From UBA1127 sp965116355 (GTDB lineage: Bacteria > Chloroflexota > Dehalococcoidia > Lucifugimonadales > UBA1127), in the NCBI GenBank assembly GCA_965116355.1, contig OZ220679.1, positions 1,364,001 through 1,428,000 of the forward strand: a DNA stretch of 64,000 bases, written 5' to 3'. Below are positions 24,730 to 33,028 of this stretch, in pieces (the first letter of the stretch is position 1; each line of letters starts with the position of its first letter). The position numbers and the translations under genes are program-made. The notes below the pieces were generated by a model that made no database searches, was not told the DNA's origin, and saw only the letters and a list, made by a program, of their open reading frames with translations.

Positions 24730-25125
24730 CGGAACCCCACCTCTCTCATCGGTCTGGGTGGGGACCTGCCCCTCAGGTCCCCTTGGCCTCCGCGGCGCAT
24801 GCAACCGCGTCACAAACTTATACGCCGCCCCGGAGAGAACGGTTCCCGGCGGATTGGGGACGGGGGAGCGCGGACTTGCTACGGTCTGGATACGACGAAA
24901 GTGGGGTGAAATTGGGGTGCCGGGACGGGCGTGGAAACGCAGGAATGCGCCTCGAGGGCGGGCGCCCCCTTCGAGAACCTCAGGACAGGCTTCGACAGGC
25001 TCCTTCGTCAGGCTCAGGACGGAGTCAGGGCGAACGGGAGATGGAGCGGGTGATCCGCAGATTACCCGTGCGTCCCTCGCAGCCATCCCTGGATTCCGGC
25101 TTCCGCCGGAAAGACGAGGGAGGGG
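24730..25125. repeat. Intergenic tract with promoter and repeats
   Basis: No gene is seen. A minus-strand TATAAG -10-like box (24822-24817) may drive the vWA gene. From 24967 to 25037 there is a compound family-A repeat ending CAGGGCGAACGGG, and at about 25092-25116 the family-B palindrome ATTCCGGCTTCCGCCGGAA. Confidence 0.65.
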
Positions 25126-26121
25126 CTACCAGCGCGGGAGGGACTCTCCGGTGAGGGTGAAGGTGCGGCCGAGGCCCTGGGCGACGGCCCACTCGTAGCC
25201 CCAGGTGGCGACGAAGAGATCGTGGACGTTGCCGCCGGTGAGGTCGTAAATGACGCGGTCCCCGGGCGAGCGGCGCGGCTCGGCCAGCCCGTCCATGATG
25301 GGGCCGAGCTCCGTGACGTCGTCGCGGGAGAAGAGGCCCTTCTCAATGAGGCCGTCGTAGGGCGGGCGGGGGCGGGGCTCGTTGGCGAGGCTGTTCCAGT
25401 TGACGGTGGCGACGCGGCAGGCCAGCACGAACTCCTCGCTGAGCTGCTTGGCGGCCATGGAGATGACCAGCGCGCCGGGCTTCACCCACTCGAGGTCGAC
25501 GAGGGGCTCGTGGACGTCGAAGTGGCCGGGGGCGCAGAGGTCGACGATGTCCGCGCCGTCGACGGCGGCCTCGATGGAGTCGACAGGGACGACCTCGATG
25601 CCGTGGGCCTCCGACATCCTCTCGGCGAAGGTCTCGCGGTTGGCCTTCGTTGGACTGTAGACCTGGATGCGCTCCAGGCCGGGGACGGCGCGGGTGACGG
25701 ACTGCACCTGCGGCGGGGCCTGCCAGCCGGAGCCGAGGAGGCCCATGACCCTGGCGCCGGGCGGGGCGAGGTACTTGGACGCGACGCCCGCAATGGCGCC
25801 GACGCGGAGGGAGTTGAGGACGCCGTAGTCCATGAGGGCCATCATGGCGCGCGTGGTGCCGTCGAAGAGCATGAAGGCGCGGGTGTGCGGCGGGTTGCCG
25901 AAGAGGCGCAGGCCGGTCAGCGTTCCGTCGCCGGCGGCCATGGCGACGCGCAGGCCCTCGAACTCGCCGGGGTTGCGGTCGACGATGCCCTGGAAGCGGG
26001 TGACGCCGTCATTGTGGGCGCGGATGGCGCGCTCGACGGCGTCAATGGGGCCGTCAGCATAGGTGGGATCGGCGCGCAGCGGCCAGAAATCACTGTCGGA
26101 GAGCAACAGTACGTCAGGCAT
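25126..26121 (-). CDS. Ornithine cyclodeaminase/mu-crystallin family dehydrogenase
   Basis: A 331-residue NAD(P)-binding protein of the OCD/mu-crystallin family. It has LNSLRVGAIAGVASKYLA (LRTxAxxxVAxxxLA family block), the Rossmann start VMGLLGSGWQA, then RIQVYSPTKANRETFAERM and ADIVDLCAPG. Family activities include imino-acid reduction and ornithine cyclodeamination; the substrate cannot be read here. The start at 26121 lies 9 nt after an extended -10, so the mRNA is probably leaderless. Confidence 0.85.
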   Translation of the reverse strand: MPDVLLLSDSDFWPLRADPTYADGPIDAVERAIRAHNDGVTRFQGIVDRNPGEFEGLRVAMAAGDGTLTGLRLFGNPPHTRAFMLFDGTTRAMMALMDYGVLNSLRVGAIAGVASKYLAPPGARVMGLLGSGWQAPPQVQSVTRAVPGLERIQVYSPTKANRETFAERMSEAHGIEVVPVDSIEAAVDGADIVDLCAPGHFDVHEPLVDLEWVKPGALVISMAAKQLSEEFVLACRVATVNWNSLANEPRPRPPYDGLIEKGLFSRDDVTELGPIMDGLAEPRRSPGDRVIYDLTGGNVHDLFVATWGYEWAVAQGLGRTFTLTGESLPRW

Positions 26122-26130
26122 GGCGCGGGG

Positions 26131-26139
26131 AGTATAGCA
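26131..26139 (-). promoter_or_regulatory. Extended -10 of the OCD-family gene (leaderless)
   Basis: On the minus strand, TGC-TATACT ending at 26131, 9 nt before the ATG at 26121. Confidence 0.55.
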
Positions 26140-26186
26140 CGCCGCCGGGGGAAGGGCGCTCTTCCCGGCGGAGAGGCCGTTCACCC

Positions 26187-26276
26187 CCTTCGAGAGCCTC
26201 AGGACAGGCTTCGATTTCCCTCAGGGCGAACGGCCTCTCCCGGCCCCCGTGGGTTCCCGCCTGCGCGGGAACGACG
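26187..26276. repeat. Family-A and family-B repeats
   Basis: TTCGAGAGCCTCAGGACAGG... with an internal TTCGATTTCCCTCAGGGCGAACGG, then GGTTCCCGCCTGCGCGGGAAC. They lie between two divergent promoters. Confidence 0.7.
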
Positions 26277-26331
26277 TGTAGGGGTGGGGGAATGATGAAT
26301 TGGGGACGGCCGAACCACGGGCAAGAAACCC

Positions 26332-26340
26332 TGCTACACT
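26332..26340 (+). promoter_or_regulatory. Extended -10 of the first MFS gene
   Basis: TGC-TACACT ending at 26340, 12 nt before the ATG at 26353. The leader would be absent or only a few nt long. Confidence 0.5.
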
Positions 26341-26352
26341 GCGCGCACTGTT

Positions 26353-27648
26353 ATGGAGACTGCTGAGCGGGCCTCATCACGGAGCCCCCGGTTCTTCCAC
26401 GGCTGGTGGATCGTCGCCACGTCGCTGGTGGGCGCGGGCGTGGGGATGGGCATCGGCGGGGTGGGCCTCGGCGTGTTCGTGGAGCCCATGACGGACGACC
26501 TGGGCTGGTCGCGGGCCGCCATGGGCGGGGTGTTCATCATCCGCGCCATCGTCATGGCGACGCTGGGGCCGCTGATGGGCCCGGTCGTCGACCGGCGGAT
26601 GGGCGCGCCGGTGCTCTTCGTCGGCGGGGCCTTCATCGCCGGGGGGAGCATCATGCTCCTGGCCGCCGCGACGGAGGTGTGGCACTTCTACGTGCTCTTC
26701 GGGCTGGGCTGGAGCGTCGGGCAGCTGGCCTTCGCGGGCAACGTGCTGACGGGGCCCATCGTCGCCAAGTGGTTCATCCGCAAGCGGGGCCGGGCGATGG
26801 GGATCTACACGATGGGCATCCCCATCGGCAGCATCATCTTCGTGCCGCTGAACGCCGTGCTGGTGACGACGTTCGGGTGGCAGGCGTCGTGGGTCATCCT
26901 GGGCGTCGCGACGTGGCTGCTGACGATCCCCATCGCGGCGCTGACGATGCGGCGGCAGCCGGAGGACATGGGCCTCTACCCGGACGGCGCGCTGACGGCG
27001 GACGAGGCGCGGCTGGCGGGGGCGCCGGGGTCGACGCAGCCGGGCGGCTCGGCGCCAATCGACTTCACGCTGGTGCAGGCGCTGCGGACGCCGGCGCTGT
27101 ACCTGCTGATGCTCTCCTTCCTGATGATGGGGCTGGCGATGGGGATCTTCACCATCCACCAGGTCCCGGCCATCACGGACAAGGGCTTCGACCTGGCCGT
27201 CGCGAGCATCGTCAGCGTGACGCTGTCGTCGTGCTCGTTCTGCGTGAAGCCGACGGTGGGGTTCCTGTCGGAGCGGTTCTCGCCGCGATACCTGTGCGCG
27301 CTGTGCATGGCGGTGGGCGCGGCGGGCGTGGTGACGCTGGGGCTGGCGGACACGATGCTGTTCCTGTTCGTCTTCGCGGCGTGCTACGGCTTCGGGGCGG
27401 GGGCGACGCCGGTGTTCCAGAACGTCATCTGGGCGGACTACTTCGGGCGGCGCTACCTCGGCTCGATACGGGGCATGATCGCGCCCATCGCCGCGCTGGG
27501 CGGCGGCATCAGCCCCTTCATCGCCGGGTGGATGTTCGACAACACGGGCAGCTACGACTCGATCCTCGTGGCAATGGGCCTCGGCGCGTTCCTGGCGGCG
27601 GCGTTCATGCTGATGGCGCGGCCGCCGCGGTTCCGGGGGCCGGCATAG
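26353..27648 (+). CDS. MFS transporter (monocarboxylate/oxalate-formate antiporter-like)
   Basis: A 431-residue transporter with about 12 membrane segments. It opens with HGWWIVATS, has the loop DRRMGAP after segment 2, and WFIRKRGRAMGI after segment 4, the signature seen in oxalate/formate antiporter and monocarboxylate-type MFS members. The substrate is probably an organic acid, by family only. It is a paralogue of the MFS gene at 29455-30744, which shares the PKWFIRRRG-type loop and the PEDxGLxPDG linker. Confidence 0.85.
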   Translation: METAERASSRSPRFFHGWWIVATSLVGAGVGMGIGGVGLGVFVEPMTDDLGWSRAAMGGVFIIRAIVMATLGPLMGPVVDRRMGAPVLFVGGAFIAGGSIMLLAAATEVWHFYVLFGLGWSVGQLAFAGNVLTGPIVAKWFIRKRGRAMGIYTMGIPIGSIIFVPLNAVLVTTFGWQASWVILGVATWLLTIPIAALTMRRQPEDMGLYPDGALTADEARLAGAPGSTQPGGSAPIDFTLVQALRTPALYLLMLSFLMMGLAMGIFTIHQVPAITDKGFDLAVASIVSVTLSSCSFCVKPTVGFLSERFSPRYLCALCMAVGAAGVVTLGLADTMLFLFVFAACYGFGAGATPVFQNVIWADYFGRRYLGSIRGMIAPIAALGGGISPFIAGWMFDNTGSYDSILVAMGLGAFLAAAFMLMARPPRFRGPA

Positions 27649-27793
27649 CGGCCTGCCGAACGGCCTCCGGACGGCGCGGGCCCGGTTGCAGCCCCTCGGC
27701 CCGGTCACCTAGAATCCCCGCGGGCGGCCCAAGGGGCGCGGCGCGGCAGGCCACGGAGAGCAGCGGGCGGCCATGGAGAGGGAGGGATTTACG

Positions 27794-28210
27794 ATGGAGT
27801 TTGCGTTCGGCGACCTCAACTACTTCGCAGTGGCGGCGGCAATCGTCCTGAACATGGCGCTGGGGGCGCTGTGGTACGGGCCGTTGTTCGGGAAGCCGTG
27901 GATGGCCCTGAACAACCTGACGGAGGAGATGATCAGGGAGCAGGGCGGCGCCATAAAGGGCTACATCGTGGCCGTCATCGTTTCCGCCATCATCGCCTTC
28001 GTGATTGCGCTGCTGGCCGAGGCCGTCGGCGTGGAGAACGCGGGCGAGGGCGCGATCCTGGGCGCGGTGGCCGGAGTCGGATTCGTGATGACCACCTTCG
28101 GCGTGTCCTACGTGTTCGAGTCCAAGACCGTGAAGCATTGGCTGATCAACGCGAGCTACCCGGCGGTCTCCATGACGCTCATCGGCACGCTCGTCGGCGG
28201 CTGGCAGTAG
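27794..28210 (+). CDS. DUF1761 family membrane protein
   Basis: A 138-residue protein with four predicted membrane helices. It opens with an N-terminal NYFAVAAAIVLNMALGALWYGPLFGKPW block characteristic of DUF1761. The ATG at 27794 is chosen because GGAGGG (27781-27786) sits 7 bp upstream. Function unknown. It is convergent with the acyltransferase gene, leaving only 12 bp between stops. Confidence 0.8.
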   Translation: MEFAFGDLNYFAVAAAIVLNMALGALWYGPLFGKPWMALNNLTEEMIREQGGAIKGYIVAVIVSAIIAFVIALLAEAVGVENAGEGAILGAVAGVGFVMTTFGVSYVFESKTVKHWLINASYPAVSMTLIGTLVGGWQ

Positions 28211-28222
28211 AGGAACTGGCAG

Positions 28223-29401
28223 CTACACCGCCTTCGCGGCGCCTCGGGGCCTTCGGCCGTTGAGGAACGTGCCGACGGGCGTGTGGCGGACGAACAGGTG
28301 GTAGGAGGCCAGCAGGATTAGCGTCGACACGACGACGATGACCGCGAACTTGAGGTGGACGCTGACGTCCCAGTCGACGGCCAGCCGCTGCGCGAGCACG
28401 ACGAGCGGCAGGTGCGCGAGGTAGAGCCAGTAGGACGAGTCCGACACGTACCGCACCCAGGGCCGCTCGACGGCCATTGCCCACCGGAAGAGGGCCATGA
28501 GGCCGAAGCACATGAGCCACGTATAGGCCACCTGCACCACCGTGCCGCCCAGCCAGATCACGGCGGCGAGTTCCTCGTTGCGGGCATCGTACTCCTTGAC
28601 GGCGGTGCGCAGCACGAACACCGCGAGCGGATAGAGGACGGCCAGGGCAATCGGGGCCGCAATCGCCCACCGCTTCGGCACGAAGACGCCTCGCTGGTGC
28701 AGGAAGGCGCCGAAGAGGAAGAAGATTGCGTAGTAGGCGAGGACGTGCGGCGCGATGATCAACCCACCGCTCGTGTCGGCGCCGATCCACAGCATGAAGA
28801 ACTGCGGCAGCGCAACAAGCGGCACGAGCGTCCACCAGGCCCACCGGTGCGTGAAGGTGAGGCCCAACCGGGCCAGCAGGGCGAACAGCCCCACCAGCCA
28901 CAGCAGGTGCCAGAGGAACCACAGGTGCTGGAAGTCTTCCAGCCAGGCGAACAGCCAGACGCCGATCACCATGTCCACGTTCGACGCCCCCGCTGGAAAG
29001 TCCTTGGCAAGGTCATAGTCGGTCGTCACGACCCAGACCCAGGCCGTCAGCGGAATGATGGTGAAGCAGCCGGCCAGCAGCGGCAGGCCCACTCGCAGCA
29101 GCCGCTGCCGCAGCATGCCGGCGAGCCCCCGCCGCTGCCACAGCATGGCGGTGAAGAACCCGCTCATCAGGAAGAAGACGGGCATACGAAAGCCGTGAAT
29201 GGCGCTCACGACGTCGCCGTACGGCAGCTCGTCCGACGCCTTCTCGTCGAGGACGCCCCAGGCGTCGGGGACGAGGAAGAGGGCGGCGTGCAGGACGATG
29301 CCGAGGAGCATCGCGGCGGCGCGCAGCGCGTCGAGGTCGTGGTAGCGGGGGGACGGCTGCGCGGCTGTGGGGGCGCCGGGAGCGTTCGGGTTCGTGGCCA
29401 T
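28223..29401 (-). CDS. Acyltransferase 3 family membrane protein
   Basis: A 392-residue membrane acyltransferase. It starts YHDLDALRAAAMLLGIVLHA (the catalytic-type His and the LDALR block), then FRMPVFFLMSGFFTA, about ten helices, and SSYWLYLAHLPLVV near the end. This is the glucan/OpgC-like subgroup, which modifies glycans or lipids with acyl or succinyl groups. The ATG at 29401 lies 6 nt after a TGC-TACCAT box with no ribosome-binding site, suggesting a leaderless mRNA. Confidence 0.87.
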   Translation of the reverse strand: MATNPNAPGAPTAAQPSPRYHDLDALRAAAMLLGIVLHAALFLVPDAWGVLDEKASDELPYGDVVSAIHGFRMPVFFLMSGFFTAMLWQRRGLAGMLRQRLLRVGLPLLAGCFTIIPLTAWVWVVTTDYDLAKDFPAGASNVDMVIGVWLFAWLEDFQHLWFLWHLLWLVGLFALLARLGLTFTHRWAWWTLVPLVALPQFFMLWIGADTSGGLIIAPHVLAYYAIFFLFGAFLHQRGVFVPKRWAIAAPIALAVLYPLAVFVLRTAVKEYDARNEELAAVIWLGGTVVQVAYTWLMCFGLMALFRWAMAVERPWVRYVSDSSYWLYLAHLPLVVLAQRLAVDWDVSVHLKFAVIVVVSTLILLASYHLFVRHTPVGTFLNGRRPRGAAKAV

Positions 29402-29407
29402 GCGGGA

Positions 29408-29416
29408 ATGGTAGCA
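29408..29416 (-). promoter_or_regulatory. Extended -10 of the acyltransferase gene (leaderless)
   Basis: On the minus strand, TGC-TACCAT ending at 29408, exactly 6 nt before the ATG. Confidence 0.5.
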
Positions 29417-29454
29417 GGCGCTCCGAGGTCGGAGAAGCCGAGGCGCTCGGAGGC

Positions 29455-30744
29455 CTATGGCGCGCTGACGGTCTCCTGCCGTCGCGCCAGCTGCTGGCGC
29501 GGCGGCTTCGCGAGGATGATCACCGCGGCGGTGAAGCCGTAGCCGACCATGACGGCGACGAAGCTCCAGAAGTAGGAGCCGAGGGTGTCGTAGACGAGGG
29601 CGACGACCACGGGCCCGATGGCCGTCGTCACGCCCTGGAAGGGGCGCATGTAGCCGGTGATCGCGCCGATGTGCGCGCGGCCGAAGTAGTTCGCCACGAT
29701 GAGCGGCCGCATCATGAAGCCGCCGCCCATGGTGGCGCCGAAGATCACCACAAAGGCGAAGAGCATGAACGGCCCCATGACGTAGATCAGCAGCAGCACG
29801 CTCGTGCCGGTCATGATGGACTGGATGACCAGGAGATAGCGTACCTGGTAGCGGTCGGAGAGTATGCCCCACCACAGCCGCGCGCTGACGGAGAAGATGC
29901 CGTAGACGGTGATGGCCAGCGCCGCCGTGCTCGACGCGAAGCCCACGCCCTCCATGTAGGGGACCCAGTTGGACTGGAAGCCCTGCTGGCCGAGCCCGCC
30001 AAGGCCGAAGGCGAGGATGATGAGCCAGAACGACGGCTCCCGGAGCGCCTGCCGTCCCGTCAGGCTGACCTCGTTCGCGCGGCTGGGTCGGGAGCCGGCG
30101 GCGCCGGACGGCACGGGAGCGGCGGGCTCGGTGTCGCCGTCGGGCAGCAGGCCGATGTCCTCGGGGTTGGTCCGCACCGTCAGCGCGAGGGGCACGAGAG
30201 CCACGATGGCCAGCGCCCCCAGCGCGAACCAGGCGTCGCGCCAGCCCAGGAGGGAGATGAGGGCGAAGATGGAGATGGGGAAGAAGAGGGGCCCCATCGC
30301 GCCGCCGGTGGACGCGATGCCGAGGGCGATGCCGCGGCGGCGGATGAACCACTTGGGCAGAATGGTCTGGGTCAGCATGCCGCCGGCCCCGAGGGACCCC
30401 AGCGCGCCGATGACGCCAAAGAACAGGTAGAACTGCCACAGGCTGTCCACCCACTTGAGCGCCATCAGGGAGAGGCCCAGGATGACCGCGCCGAAGAGCA
30501 TGAGGGCGCGCGGGCCGCTCTTCGTGTCGCGCCAGGGGCCGACGATGGGCGAGAACAGGCCGGTCATGCCCGTGCGAATGGTCAGGCCGAGGAAGAGGGC
30601 CGACCGGGACCAGCCGAGCTCCATTTCCATGGAGGACGCGAAGACGCCGAGGCCCCACATGGCGACGCCGGCATTGAAGGCGCCGCTCACCAGGGAGACG
30701 CCCACCAGGTTCCAGCCGTAGAAGACCCTCGGGATGAAGCTCAT
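29455..30744 (-). CDS. MFS transporter (monocarboxylate-type)
   Basis: A 429-residue transporter with about 12 helices. It opens with RVFYGWNLVGVSLVSGAF, has the PKWFIRRRGIALGI loop, a central PEDIGLLPDGD linker and DRYQVRYLLV. Same subfamily as the plus-strand MFS gene at 26353-27648, so the two may be an old duplication. It follows the YbaK gene by 21 bp on the same strand and may share its promoter. The substrate is unknown. Confidence 0.85.
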   Translation of the reverse strand: MSFIPRVFYGWNLVGVSLVSGAFNAGVAMWGLGVFASSMEMELGWSRSALFLGLTIRTGMTGLFSPIVGPWRDTKSGPRALMLFGAVILGLSLMALKWVDSLWQFYLFFGVIGALGSLGAGGMLTQTILPKWFIRRRGIALGIASTGGAMGPLFFPISIFALISLLGWRDAWFALGALAIVALVPLALTVRTNPEDIGLLPDGDTEPAAPVPSGAAGSRPSRANEVSLTGRQALREPSFWLIILAFGLGGLGQQGFQSNWVPYMEGVGFASSTAALAITVYGIFSVSARLWWGILSDRYQVRYLLVIQSIMTGTSVLLLIYVMGPFMLFAFVVIFGATMGGGFMMRPLIVANYFGRAHIGAITGYMRPFQGVTTAIGPVVVALVYDTLGSYFWSFVAVMVGYGFTAAVIILAKPPRQQLARRQETVSAP

Positions 30745-30765
30745 CGTAGTGCGGCGCTGCCCCTC

Positions 30766-31269
30766 CTATGCCAACGAAAGGCCCTCGATCACGGTGCAGT
30801 TGGGAATCCGAGCCAGCTCCGACGGGGCGATGCGCACCTTCGCCGTCCGGGAGCCCGCGCCGACGATGAGGTAGGGCTGGTCCATCATGGCGGCGTCGAC
30901 GTAGAGGGGGATGTCCTTCGGCAGGCCGAAGACGGTGACGCCGCCGATCTCCATGCCGGTGAGGTCCTTCGTCTCGGCGGCGGTGGCGAAGGAGGCCTTG
31001 GAGACGCCCATGAGCCCCTTCACCGTGTGGTTGACGTCGAGCCGCTTCGACGCCTGCACGAGGCAGGCGCAGTGCGTCTTGGCCCCGCGGGTGGACGCGA
31101 CGATGATGGTGTTGGCGCTGGTCTCCATGGGGTAGCCGTACTTCTGGCAGAACTCGGCGGTGTCGGCGAAGGCTGGGTCGCAGGCGACGATCTGGTAGTC
31201 GACGCCGAGGACGGTGAGCGACGCCGCCACCATGGGATGCAGAGCCCCTTCCCTGAACTCCGTGGTCAC
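30766..31269 (-). CDS. YbaK/EbsC family aminoacyl-tRNA editing-domain protein
   Basis: A 167-residue YbaK/ProX-like domain. It has VASTRGAKTHCACLVQASKRLD, then GMEIGGVTVFGLPKDIPLYVD, the GG-TPFG-type block of trans-editing deacylases. Such proteins hydrolyse mischarged tRNAs such as Cys-tRNA(Pro), and tRNA-Pro lies directly upstream on the same strand, which fits. The GTG start at 31269 has AAGGAGG upstream. An extended -10 (TGC-TATAGT) is at 31298-31306. Confidence 0.82.
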   Translation of the reverse strand: MTTEFREGALHPMVAASLTVLGVDYQIVACDPAFADTAEFCQKYGYPMETSANTIIVASTRGAKTHCACLVQASKRLDVNHTVKGLMGVSKASFATAAETKDLTGMEIGGVTVFGLPKDIPLYVDAAMMDQPYLIVGAGSRTAKVRIAPSELARIPNCTVIEGLSLA

Positions 31270-31297
31270 ACAGGCCTCCTTGTTGCCGGCTCACGAA

Positions 31298-31306
31298 ACT
31301 ATAGCA
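31298..31306 (-). promoter_or_regulatory. Extended -10 of the ybaK-MFS unit
   Basis: On the minus strand, TGC-TATAGT, 28 nt before the GTG start of the YbaK-like gene. It overlaps the T-run of the tRNA-Pro terminator. Confidence 0.45.
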
Positions 31307-31335
31307 AAAGGGGGTGGACGATGCAGTCCACCCCC
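31304..31335 (-). terminator. Intrinsic terminator after tRNA-Pro
   Basis: A 10-bp perfect stem GGGGGTGGAC (31310-31319) / GTCCACCCCC (31326-31335) with a 6-nt loop, followed on the minus strand by TTTT. Confidence 0.8.
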
Positions 31336-31347
31336 TGATTCGCCGGT

Positions 31348-31424
<77 letters not shown>

Positions 31425-31480
31425 TCAGATGCACAACTATTCAATTATAGGCCACGGCGCACCCCGGCGCTACGGGCGGA

Positions 31481-32200
31481 CTAGCCGCCGGCGCCGCCCT
31501 GGGGGGCGCGGTTGGGATTGCGGCGGCGGTTGCGATTGGGGCGGATGCGGGGCAGCGGCTCGCCCGTGCGGGGCATGACCATCACCTTGCGGTCCTCGCC
31601 CTCGCCGACGCTCTGGGTGACGACGCGCGGGTGGTCCGTGAGGGCGACGTGGATGGCGCGGCGCTCGGCGGCGGACATGGGCTCGAGGGTGAAGGCGCGG
31701 CCGGAGCTGCCAACGCGGTCGGCGACGCGCAGCGCGAGGCCCTTGAGCACCTGCGTGCGGCGGTGGCGGTACTGCTCGACGTCGAGCATGACGCGGCCGT
31801 CGGGTTGCTCCGGGTCGCGGCTCAGGAGGAGGTTCATCATGAACTGCATGACGCGGAGGGTCTCGCCCCGGCGGCCGATGAGCAGGCCGGAGTCCTCGCC
31901 GGTAATCTCGATGAGATGGGTGTCCGGCGAGTCGTCGGGCGGCTTGGAGATGGTGGAGATGGCGATGACGCCCATGGCGCGCAGCAGGGTATCGACGATG
32001 TGCTTGGCGGACTGCACCAGCGCACCGCCCTCGAGGAGGATCGCGCGGACCCGGGCCGGCTCCGATCCGAAGCCGAAGATGCCGGTCTTACCGTGACTGA
32101 GAACCTCTATTACGGCCTCTTCGCGCCTTACGTCGAGCTGCTTTAGCGCCAGCTCGATTGCCTCTTCGACTGTCTTGCCGTTGGCTTCCACCTTCTCCAT
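31481..32200 (-). CDS. jag: RNA-binding protein Jag/KhpB (SpoIIIJ-associated)
   Basis: A 239-residue protein with three parts: an N-terminal Jag domain (EANGKTVEEAIELALKQLDV, then GIFGFGSEPA), a KH domain with the GRRGETLRVMQF loop (about 110-130), and an R3H domain (RRAIHVALTDHPRVVTQSVGEGEDR). A basic Arg/Asn-rich tail ends the protein. It binds RNA and acts with membrane insertion and cell-wall control. ATG 32200 is preferred; a GTG at 32203 is also possible. Its 5' end overlaps the yidC 3' end by about 110 bp in another frame. Confidence 0.93.
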   Translation of the reverse strand: MEKVEANGKTVEEAIELALKQLDVRREEAVIEVLSHGKTGIFGFGSEPARVRAILLEGGALVQSAKHIVDTLLRAMGVIAISTISKPPDDSPDTHLIEITGEDSGLLIGRRGETLRVMQFMMNLLLSRDPEQPDGRVMLDVEQYRHRRTQVLKGLALRVADRVGSSGRAFTLEPMSAAERRAIHVALTDHPRVVTQSVGEGEDRKVMVMPRTGEPLPRIRPNRNRRRNPNRAPQGGAGG

Positions 32201-33017
32201 CACTCGAAAGCTCCTCTGTCGATTGGGAGTCCCCGGTCGCGCCGGCCGCGGCCACGGCGGGGGCCCCCGCCCCCTGCGGCTGCAGCCGGTTGGGCCGGAG
32301 GCCGCCCCAACCCGTAGTTACGTACTGAATGGCCACGCCCATGATGTTGGTCGCGAGCCAGTAGAGGGCGAGGCCGCTGGGGAAACTGAAGGTCAGGAAC
32401 ACAAAGAGCAGGGGCATCATCCACAGCATCATCTGCTGGGTCTGCGCCTGCTTGGGGTCCTGGCTTGGGTAGGTCATCATCTTCTGCTGGACCCACATGG
32501 ACGCGCCCACCAGCAGCGGCATGATGGGGAGGCTGTCGGGCACCGCCAGGTCCAGCCAGAGGAAGGTGCTGTCGACGGGCACGGCCTGGTGCACGACGGG
32601 CAGCCAGCCGTACAGCAGCTGCGACAGGTCGGCGAGGTTCTCCGGGCTCGACGGCAGCACGCGGATGAGGGCCCAGTAGAGGCCGATCCAGATGGGGAAC
32701 TGGATGACCAGCGGGCCGAGGCAGCCGATGGGGTTCACGCCGTGCTCGCGGTAGAGCTTGAAGGTCTCCTGGGAGAGCTTCTGCCTGTCGTTCTTGTACC
32801 GCTCCTGCAGCTCCTTCATCTTGGGCTGCAGGGTCGACATGGCGCGCGTCGACTTGATCTGCTTGAGGGTGAGCTGCATGGTGGCGATCCTGATGATCAC
32901 CGTGAAGACGATGATGCTCAGCCCGAAGTTGTTGAAGAGACCGATGTAGAGCAGCACCAGGCTGTTGGCCATGGGCCGCATCAGGATCTCTCGAAACAGG
33001 TCACCTAGCAGTTCCAC
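32088..33017 (-). CDS. yidC: Membrane protein insertase YidC
   Basis: A 309-residue insertase. It has five predicted membrane segments, an Oxa1-type hydrophilic loop (KSTRAMSTLQPKMKELQERYKNDRQKLSQET), INPIGCLGPL-type NPIGCLGPLVIQFPIWIGLYWAL and FLTFSFPSGLALYW. The C-terminus is a strongly basic tail of about 40 residues, likely to contact ribosomes. The GTG start at 33017 follows AGAGGG. The tail is encoded over the start of jag, an unusually long overlap of about 113 bp. Confidence 0.93.
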   Translation of the reverse strand: MELLGDLFREILMRPMANSLVLLYIGLFNNFGLSIIVFTVIIRIATMQLTLKQIKSTRAMSTLQPKMKELQERYKNDRQKLSQETFKLYREHGVNPIGCLGPLVIQFPIWIGLYWALIRVLPSSPENLADLSQLLYGWLPVVHQAVPVDSTFLWLDLAVPDSLPIMPLLVGASMWVQQKMMTYPSQDPKQAQTQQMMLWMMPLLFVFLTFSFPSGLALYWLATNIMGVAIQYVTTGWGGLRPNRLQPQGAGAPAVAAAGATGDSQSTEELSSDGEGGSQRQDSRRGNRAGAKAARRKARRGRNRGSQSR

Positions 33018-33028
33018 AGGCTGTCCCT

